Of a DNA stretch of 64,000 bases, positions 58,645 to 64,000 are shown piece after piece. The notes beneath the pieces were generated by a model, which did not search any database, was not told where the DNA came from, and saw nothing but the letters and a program-made list of their open reading frames with translations. Origin of the DNA: Bacillus sp. FJAT-22090 (lineage in GTDB: Bacteria; Bacillota; Bacilli; Bacillales_A; Planococcaceae); the NCBI RefSeq assembly GCF_001278755.1, contig NZ_CP012601.1, forward strand, positions 2,480,001 through 2,544,000, written 5' to 3'. Position 1 is the first letter of the stretch. Every line of letters begins with the position of its first letter. Made by a program: the position numbers and the translations under genes.

Positions 58645-59940
58645 TTATGTTAACAAATCTAATATTTGCTTCTTCAAAGCTTTTTTCTTGCCGTCTTCTG
58701 TTAAAAAATCTTCTGGAAAATATAATTTATGGTCTGTTCGACGTTTTCCTGATATCGCTTCGACTATTTCTGATTCTCGGGAGAGCTCTCGAATTTCACC
58801 ATTTGGCATGAGCAGATGAATCGGAATTCTTTCTCCTTCTTCTCCAGGACGATAAAAATCGTATGGTAAGTCTGATGACGAATCAAAAACTAAATAATAC
58901 TCTGGGTCTATACCCGCTTTTTTAAATAATAACTCCAACTCTCTCATCTTCATATAATCCTTAGCCAAATCAAATTCAATGTATTGAAACAGCTTACGAT
59001 TGACAAAACGATCACATAAATCAGCTAAAATCGAGTCTTTTTCCGTTATCCATAGTTGAAAGTAAGTTAGTAAAACACCCTCATCTAAAGCGAGGTATTC
59101 TTTTAAGGAAAAAGTGCCATCAAAAAAAGATTTAAAATGAGTAGGTTGTTGCTCGAAATCATAACCACTTTCACTTAAAGCCTTTGCACGATGTAAAATT
59201 TTCGTTAAAATTACTTCTGCACTGCGAGATACTGGATGAAAATACACTTGCCAATACATTTGATATCTACTCATTATGTAATCTTCTACCGCATGCATCC
59301 CACTTGATTTTATAACTACTTGGTCTTCTCGAGGCCTCATGACACGTAAAATACGTTCCATATCAAAGTGACCATAGCTAACGCCTGTATAATAAGCATC
59401 ACGCTGTAAATAATCCATACGATCTGCATCGATTTGACTGGATATCAAGCTGACTACTTGTTTGTTTGAATAGGTTTTTGCGATGACATCTGCTACTTTT
59501 TGCGGGAAATCCTCGCTTACTCTCAGTAAAATTTCATTTACTTCCGTATCACCAAGTAATATTGCCCTCGTAAACTCTTCGTGATCAAGATCAAACACAT
59601 TTTCAAACGCATGTGAAAAAGGGCCATGTCCCAAATCGTGAAGAAGAGCCGCACATAATACTACAAGTCTTTCAGATTCATCCCATTCCAGTCGATTTTT
59701 AAAACTATCATCCACTATACGGCGAACAATTTCATAAACTCCGAGAGAGTGATTAAAACGACTATGTTCTGCGCCATGAAAAACTAGATAGGTAGTTCCA
59801 AGCTGTCTAATTCGACGAAGTCTCTGAAATTCCTTCGCTCCAATTACGTCCCATATTACTTGATCACGGACGTGAATATACCGGTGAACTGGGTCTTTAA
59901 ACACTTTTTCTTCTGCTAGCTTTTGTGATGCATAGCTCAT
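58645..59940 (-). CDS. ywfO: HD-domain phosphohydrolase YwfO
   Basis: A 431-residue HD-family protein (dGTPase-like branch). His and Asp metal ligands are in AEHSRFNHSLG and LHDLGHGPFSHAFE, with further residues at SSQIDADRMDYLQRDAYYTG. B. subtilis YwfO-type enzymes hydrolyse nucleotides; the exact substrate is not certain here. GGAGG precedes ATG 59940. A hairpin (59968-59991) precedes it. Confidence 0.87.
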   Translation of the reverse strand: MSYASQKLAEEKVFKDPVHRYIHVRDQVIWDVIGAKEFQRLRRIRQLGTTYLVFHGAEHSRFNHSLGVYEIVRRIVDDSFKNRLEWDESERLVVLCAALLHDLGHGPFSHAFENVFDLDHEEFTRAILLGDTEVNEILLRVSEDFPQKVADVIAKTYSNKQVVSLISSQIDADRMDYLQRDAYYTGVSYGHFDMERILRVMRPREDQVVIKSSGMHAVEDYIMSRYQMYWQVYFHPVSRSAEVILTKILHRAKALSESGYDFEQQPTHFKSFFDGTFSLKEYLALDEGVLLTYFQLWITEKDSILADLCDRFVNRKLFQYIEFDLAKDYMKMRELELLFKKAGIDPEYYLVFDSSSDLPYDFYRPGEEGERIPIHLLMPNGEIRELSRESEIVEAISGKRRTDHKLYFPEDFLTEDGKKKALKKQILDLLT

Positions 59941-59967
59941 TTAGCCACCTCCGTGATTTAAAGCATA

Positions 59968-59991
59968 AGCACCTATCTCTACCTAGGTGCT
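59968..59991 (-). other. hairpin ahead of ywfO
   Basis: AGCACCTA (59968-59975) pairs with TAGGTGCT (59984-59991), an 8-bp stem with an 8-base loop, 28 bases ahead of the ywfO start. There is no T-run. It might be a leader structure or stabiliser. Confidence 0.4.
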
Positions 59992-60020
59992 GAGCTGTAT
60001 GTATTTCATCTATTATAAAG

Positions 60021-60045
60021 AAAAAAACCGCTCTTTGAAAGCGGT
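60021..60045 (-). terminator. terminator after the DUF1450 gene
   Basis: On the minus strand ACCGCT...AGCGGT forms a stem and is followed by TTTTTTTC. It lies 12 bases past the stop. Confidence 0.88.
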
Positions 60046-60056
60046 ATAAGTTCTAT

Positions 60057-60284
60057 TTATGCTTCAAGTTTGGCTCGTACTTTTTCCATTAATTCATCTT
60101 CGGTCAAGGCAGCAACTGGACGGTTATTAATAAAGGCGAACGTCTTTTTTCGGCCTGGTCCACAGTAGGATTGACATTCTTTAATTTCAATTTCTGCCTC
60201 TGGATCTATCGCTTTGAGCTTTGGAATTAACGTTTTTAAATTAACGGCCTGACACTCATCGCAAACTCGAAAATGGTTTGCCAT
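60057..60284 (-). CDS. DUF1450 family protein (YuzB-like)
   Basis: A 75-residue protein with cysteine pairs CDEC near the N-terminus and ECQSYCG in the middle, then a thioredoxin-like [17 protein letters not shown] segment. Such proteins are small, soluble and redox- or iron-sulfur-like, of unknown function. ATG 60284 is the family start; the open frame to 60329 was rejected, though neither has a strong ribosome site. It is divergent from rsfA. Confidence 0.82.
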   Translation of the reverse strand: MANHFRVCDECQAVNLKTLIPKLKAIDPEAEIEIKECQSYCGPGRKKTFAFINNRPVAALTEDELMEKVRAKLEA

Positions 60285-60442
60285 ATTGTCCACAACCCTT
60301 TCTATATATAGTAATAGTCTACAGGTCATTGTATCTTAAAGTTTATATTGCTATCAAGTGTATTTTACGTGAATAAAAGAGCACTAAGTTGTCCATTATG
60401 TTAATAGAACAACGAAACTATGAACATGGTAGGAGGACAAAC

Positions 60443-61066
60443 ATGGTAAAAATAAGACAAGACGCATGGATGGAAGAAAACGATGAAATGCTTGCAGAGA
60501 TGGTGCTACGACATGTACGAGAAGGCAGCACACAATTAAATGCATTTGAAGAAGCTGGGGATGAATTGAATCGTACAGCTGCTGCATGTGGATTTCGGTG
60601 GAATGCAGTAGTACGTCATCAATATGAAAAAGAATTGAAGGAAGCAAAAAAAGAACGCAAAGAAAAACTTCGTCTATTAGGAAAAGACTATAGACGTAGA
60701 GGAAATGGTATTTATCTAGCAAAGCCAGTTGAAAGCGGTGAGCGTCCAGCTTCTATACCAGTTTCTGCATTATCAATTGATATAATCATTGCGTATCTTG
60801 TTCGATTACAGCATAGTGATTCAGACATTTCAAGATATCGCCATTTAGCAAACGTTTCCACTGAGAAAATTAGAAAACTAGAAAGTGAAATTGCGAAGCT
60901 GGAAAAAGAAAATGCTGCAATTAAACAAGATTACGAGCAATTCGTTCAAATTATGAACCGTGCTAGACGATTGGTTACATTGAATGATGAAGACGCACCA
61001 ACTACTCCAGTATTTCAAATGGAGAAAAACGGCAACCTAATATCAAAAGAACCACCAACCATTTAA
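60443..61066 (+). CDS. rsfA: RsfA family prespore transcription factor
   Basis: A 207-residue regulator related to B. subtilis RsfA, which tunes sigma-F dependent genes in the prespore. The N-terminus is a Myb/SANT-like DNA-binding helical domain (about 1-60; DAWMEENDEMLAEMVLRHVREG and AAACGFRWN) and the C-terminus a coiled coil (about 130-175; TEKIRKLESEIAKLEKENAAI). AGGAGG six bases before ATG 60443 fixes the start; upstream ATG in frame lacks a site. Confidence 0.9.
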   Translation: MVKIRQDAWMEENDEMLAEMVLRHVREGSTQLNAFEEAGDELNRTAAACGFRWNAVVRHQYEKELKEAKKERKEKLRLLGKDYRRRGNGIYLAKPVESGERPASIPVSALSIDIIIAYLVRLQHSDSDISRYRHLANVSTEKIRKLESEIAKLEKENAAIKQDYEQFVQIMNRARRLVTLNDEDAPTTPVFQMEKNGNLISKEPPTI

Positions 61067-61085
61067 AAAGTTGGTGGTTTTTTTC
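61050..61085 (+). terminator. terminator overlapping the rsfA stop
   Basis: AACCACCAAC (61050-61059) pairs with GTTGGTGGTT (61070-61079), then TTTTTTC. The rsfA stop TAA (61064-61066) lies in the loop. Confidence 0.92.
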
Positions 61086-61214
61086 TTACTGTTGAGAAAC
61101 ACTTTCACTTTTCCTTGCTTGCAAAGAATCGCGTTTTGACTTCGTTGTAAGCTCATGAACTTATGTTATCTTAGCTTCCGACTCGATTGACAAGCTTTTT
61201 CATTCAGGCTGAAA
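61083..61214. repeat. dispersed MITE-like repeat, copy B4
   Basis: Begins just after the rsfA terminator (GTTGAGAAACACTTTCAC), contains CTTCGTTGTAAGCTCATG (identical to B1) and CTCGATTGACAAG, and ends near TTCATTCAGGCTG, the imperfect complement of the left end. It ends seven bases before the lipL stop. Confidence 0.65.
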
Positions 61215-61220
61215 GTAAAA

Positions 61221-62060
61221 CTACTTATCAAGCATCTTTTTGTTTCGATCTACTACCCGCTGCAAATAAAACATGTAGAGTTCCATTTCTTCTTGTGTGG
61301 CAGATTGAGAGACAACGTTAGTAGATAGATGTTGTAAGATTTGTTGGGTGCGAATGACGATATCTTCCACTGTAAAAGAGGCATCCAGTAATTCATTTAA
61401 AGATGCCATGACTTCTGGTTTGATTACTGGATAACTAAATTTAGTTTCTTCCCCTTGTACACCAATTTCATAAAATTGACGGATTAAATCTGCTCTCTCG
61501 CTTCCACTACCTTCCACACATAAATAAACTTGAACGGCGATTCCTTGACGTAGTCTTCTCTGAGAAATTCCAGCAAACTTCTTTCCACCAATACTTAAAT
61601 CATATGAACCTGGACAATACGATCCCACAATTTCATAAGCTTCAATTTTCCCTTCTGCTTCTGGGAATAATAGACGAACAAATTCAAGCATTACTTCATA
61701 TCCAGTAGGAATATCAATAGACTGATCGATTTCAGATAAGACAATTGAAATATTAAGAACTCCTTCATCCAAAACAACCGCAAGTCCACCAGAATTACGA
61801 ACTATCGGAGAATACCCTCGTGTACGTAAGAAATTCTGTGCATCCTCTACAAACGGGAGACGATGATCTTGAATTCCAAGCACAACCGTATTGTCGTGTA
61901 CCCATGTTCGAACCGTTGCGGGGGACTGCCCTTGCCCAACTAAATGGCATAGCAAATCATCCGAAGCAAAGGACTCTAAGGCAGAACGACTTTTTCCACT
62001 AAGCGATTGATCCCAAAATCGCCATGTTTCTAGCTGTAATAAATCTTCTATTTGAGACAT
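61221..62060 (-). CDS. lipL: octanoyl-[GcvH]:protein N-octanoyltransferase LipL
   Basis: A 279-residue LipL of the biotin/lipoate ligase fold. The catalytic cysteine is Cys149 in VGSYCPGSYDLSIGG, and the Lys of GGKKFAGISQRR is conserved. It moves octanoyl from GcvH to the E2 subunits of pyruvate and other 2-oxo acid dehydrogenases. The neighbour pta matches B. subtilis ywfL-pta. AAGGAG precedes ATG 62060. Confidence 0.92.
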   Translation of the reverse strand: MSQIEDLLQLETWRFWDQSLSGKSRSALESFASDDLLCHLVGQGQSPATVRTWVHDNTVVLGIQDHRLPFVEDAQNFLRTRGYSPIVRNSGGLAVVLDEGVLNISIVLSEIDQSIDIPTGYEVMLEFVRLLFPEAEGKIEAYEIVGSYCPGSYDLSIGGKKFAGISQRRLRQGIAVQVYLCVEGSGSERADLIRQFYEIGVQGEETKFSYPVIKPEVMASLNELLDASFTVEDIVIRTQQILQHLSTNVVSQSATQEEMELYMFYLQRVVDRNKKMLDK

Positions 62061-62072
62061 TTAGTTAACTCC

Positions 62073-63017
62073 TTAATTCAACACTTGTGCTGCTGTAATG
62101 TAAGCCAGCTTATATACATCCTCTGCAGAACATCCGCGTGACAAATCGTTTACTGGTGCATTCAATCCTTGTAGAATAGGTCCAATTGCTTCAAATCCAC
62201 CTAAACGTTCCGCAATTTTATATCCTATATTCCCAGCTTCCAGTGATGGAAAAACAAATACATTTGCATCCCCTTGCACAACCGCTTCAGGTGCTTTTTT
62301 TGCAGCGATTGCTGGGACGATACTAGCATCAAATTGCAATTCACCTTCTATCGCAACATTTGGGGCTAATTTCTTTGCCATTTCTGTTGCTTTCACTACT
62401 TTCTCGGTCTCTTCTGATTGTGCAGAGCCTTTGGTAGAAAAAGATAGCATTGCAACTTTTGGTTTTATTCCGAAAGCTGCAGCAGTTTTCGCACTTTCTA
62501 CTGCAATTTCTGCCAAATCTTCACTCGTTGGGGCTATTGTAATTGCACAATCTGCAAATACATAACGAAGGTCGTCTTTCACCATAATAAAAGCCCCGCT
62601 TGTTTTAGAGATACCTGGCTTTGTCTTAATAATTTGAAGTGCAGGTCTCACCGTTTCAGCTGTTGTATGTGCTGCTCCACTTACTAATCCGTTCGCTCTC
62701 TTTGTATACACAAGCATAGTTCCAAAATAATTAACGTCTTTTAATAGCTCTCTGGCCTCATCTTGGGTAACTTTTCCTTTACGTCGTTCTACTAATGACT
62801 GCACCAGCTCATCTATTTCTTCATACGTTTCAGGGTCAATAACGGTGAGATTTTTAGGAAGACTTTGAGAAGTGCCAATTACAACCGGCTTTATTATTCC
62901 TTCTTCTTGAAGTTTTAATGCAGCTTCAATAATACGTTCATCCGTTCCTTCAGGCAGCACAATGGATATATTGGCATTTCTTAATTTATCTTTTAACTCT
63001 TGAAATAAATCTGCCAT
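62073..63017 (-). CDS. pta: phosphate acetyltransferase
   Basis: Converts acetyl-CoA and phosphate to acetyl phosphate in overflow metabolism. The 314 residues of the Pta fold show VLPEGTDERIIEAA, VSGAAHTTAETVRPALQII and the C-terminal GPILQGLNAPVNDLSRGCSAEDVY. ATG 63017 follows GGAGGG; the frame open to 63071 was rejected. It is 12 bases from lipL, divergent from hemQ. Confidence 0.95.
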   Translation of the reverse strand: MADLFQELKDKLRNANISIVLPEGTDERIIEAALKLQEEGIIKPVVIGTSQSLPKNLTVIDPETYEEIDELVQSLVERRKGKVTQDEARELLKDVNYFGTMLVYTKRANGLVSGAAHTTAETVRPALQIIKTKPGISKTSGAFIMVKDDLRYVFADCAITIAPTSEDLAEIAVESAKTAAAFGIKPKVAMLSFSTKGSAQSEETEKVVKATEMAKKLAPNVAIEGELQFDASIVPAIAAKKAPEAVVQGDANVFVFPSLEAGNIGYKIAERLGGFEAIGPILQGLNAPVNDLSRGCSAEDVYKLAYITAAQVLN

Positions 63018-63168
63018 TTTTAGCCCTCCTACTATCTTTTTCGTTAGTTCAAGCATACACGACTTTGTCACACATTGTCATGCGTAAGTGCATGCTAAAC
63101 GGGAAAGTTTGGCGGTTGTATGATACACTAAAAATGCGAAATTTTAATTAAAAGGAGTGTCTTACTCA

Positions 63169-63918
63169 ATGAATGAAGCAGCAATTACACTAGATGGTTG
63201 GTACGTATTACATGATTTCCGACAAATGGACTGGGCATCATGGAAGCAAGTTGATCCAGAACTTCGTAAACAAGCTACGGATGAATTTGTCGCATTCCTA
63301 GACGAATTACAACAAGCAGATGACGCAAAAACAGGAGCACATGCATTTTACACAATTGTAGGCCAAAAAGCCGATTTCATGTTAATGACATTACGTCCAA
63401 CAGTGGACGAGCTTCAAGAACTAGAAGCAAAGTTTAATAAATTAACAATTGCGGATTTTACAATCCCTGCTTACTCTTATGTTTCTGTAGTTGAATTGTC
63501 TAATTATCTTGCTGGCGAATCTAACGAGGATCCATATCAAAATCCACATGTACGTGCTCGTTTATACCCAGAGCTTCAACGTTCACAATACATTTGCTTC
63601 TATCCGATGGACAAGCGTCGCGATGGCAATGATAACTGGTATATGCTTTCTATGGATGATCGCCGTGCATTAATGGCTAGTCACGGGAAAATCGGCCGCG
63701 GTTATGCAGGAAAAGTAAAACAAATTATATCTGGTTCTGTCGGATTCGATGATTTCGAATGGGGCGTTACTTTATTCTCAGATGATGTACTTCAATTTAA
63801 AAAATTAGTATATGAAATGCGTTTTGACGAAGTAAGTGCTCGTTATGCAGAATTCGGTTCATTCTTCATCGGTACCATTCTTGCAGGAGAAAAACGCTTA
63901 GAGTTTTTCAATATTTAA
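63169..63918 (+). CDS. hemQ: coproheme decarboxylase HemQ (chlorite dismutase family)
   Basis: Converts coproheme to protoheme in the last step of the coproporphyrin pathway used by monoderm bacteria. The 249-residue barrel has [15 protein letters not shown] near the N-terminus and the coproheme region [19 protein letters not shown] and [15 protein letters not shown] (the proximal His would be in the SHGKIGRG region). A GTG at 63157 in frame overlaps the AAGGAG site, so ATG 63169 is the start. Confidence 0.93.
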   Translation: MNEAAITLDGWYVLHDFRQMDWASWKQVDPELRKQATDEFVAFLDELQQADDAKTGAHAFYTIVGQKADFMLMTLRPTVDELQELEAKFNKLTIADFTIPAYSYVSVVELSNYLAGESNEDPYQNPHVRARLYPELQRSQYICFYPMDKRRDGNDNWYMLSMDDRRALMASHGKIGRGYAGKVKQIISGSVGFDDFEWGVTLFSDDVLQFKKLVYEMRFDEVSARYAEFGSFFIGTILAGEKRLEFFNI

Positions 63919-63925
63919 TCGTTAC

Positions 63926-63956
63926 AAAAAGCTGCAGCTTATGCAGCTTTTTTTAT
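63926..63956 (+). terminator. terminator after hemQ
   Basis: AAAAAGCTGC (63926-63935) pairs with GCAGCTTTTT (63943-63952), then T-rich sequence. It starts eight bases past the hemQ stop. The remaining 44 bases of the window show nothing I can name. Confidence 0.93.
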
Positions 63957-64000
63957 TTAGCATCCATGCATTTCGGTATGATGATAGATCTCCTTGCATA

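Overview
The window is a 64-kb piece of the chromosome of a low-GC, endospore-forming Bacillota. Sporulation genes (spoIIR, spo0F, rsfA, a yyaC remnant, a pbpG-type class A PBP) and gene order support this: atp, upp-glyA-ywlG-rpiB, ywlE-mntP-tsaC-spoIIR-prmC-prfA, tdk-rpmE-rho, glpX-murA2-tal-fba-spo0F-ywjG, pyrG-rpoE, argS-ywiB, speB-speE-pbpG-ywhD-ywhB, ywgA-ywfO, lipL-pta-hemQ. This is the Bacillus subtilis ywf-ywl backbone with accessory blocks between its pieces. A Planococcaceae/Caryophanaceae host (Psychrobacillus- or Lysinibacillus-like) is my guess from protein flavour only. Most genes lie on the minus strand. No tRNA, rRNA, transposase, prophage or CRISPR array was seen.

Layout. 1-2131: 5' half of the ATP synthase operon. 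2384-5590: upp and glyA-ywlG-rpiB. 5808-8159: a chemoreceptor placed downstream of ywlE, then mntP. 8379-14896: tsaC, spoIIR, prmC, prfA, tdk, rpmE, rho, with a cluster of DnaA boxes at tsaC/spoIIR. 15400-20639: central carbon, envelope and sporulation phosphorelay genes. 21627-24307: pyrG with a CTP-sensing type attenuator, rpoE and a small membrane protein. 24397-35827: a fatty/branched-chain acyl-CoA catabolic block (IcmF, TetR regulator, two acyl-CoA dehydrogenases, hydroxyacyl-CoA dehydrogenase, thiolase, FadF) with a CcpA-type cre and a FadR-like operator. 36506-46992: a 13-gene cobalamin uptake, salvage and remodelling operon under a B12 riboswitch; it can supply the adenosylcobalamin that IcmF needs. 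47866-63956: argS and the ywi/ywh/ywg/ywf genes.

The least explained content is intergenic. Three gene-free stretches (12.08-12.48, 20.77-21.58 and 36.11-36.47 kb) carry arrays of short GAGACC/GCAACC-type motifs spaced at almost exactly 21 nt. Each array lies just beyond the terminator of a neighbouring gene and in the same orientation relative to it, while the spacers differ between loci. I consider this the best candidate for an undescribed element. There are also a dispersed MITE-like repeat of about 100-130 bp (four copies), a GC-rich dyad repeat family with one copy nested in another, and a large dyad at 47.1-47.3 kb.

Three coding oddities stand out. The CobQ-like protein appears to have lost its glutaminase domain but kept its C-terminal tail. 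A second, shortened CobU-like protein sits in the same operon. The yyaC gene is split by a one-base frameshift. Many starts were moved from the longest ORF to an internal ATG/GTG/TTG with a well-placed ribosome binding site; each case is stated.
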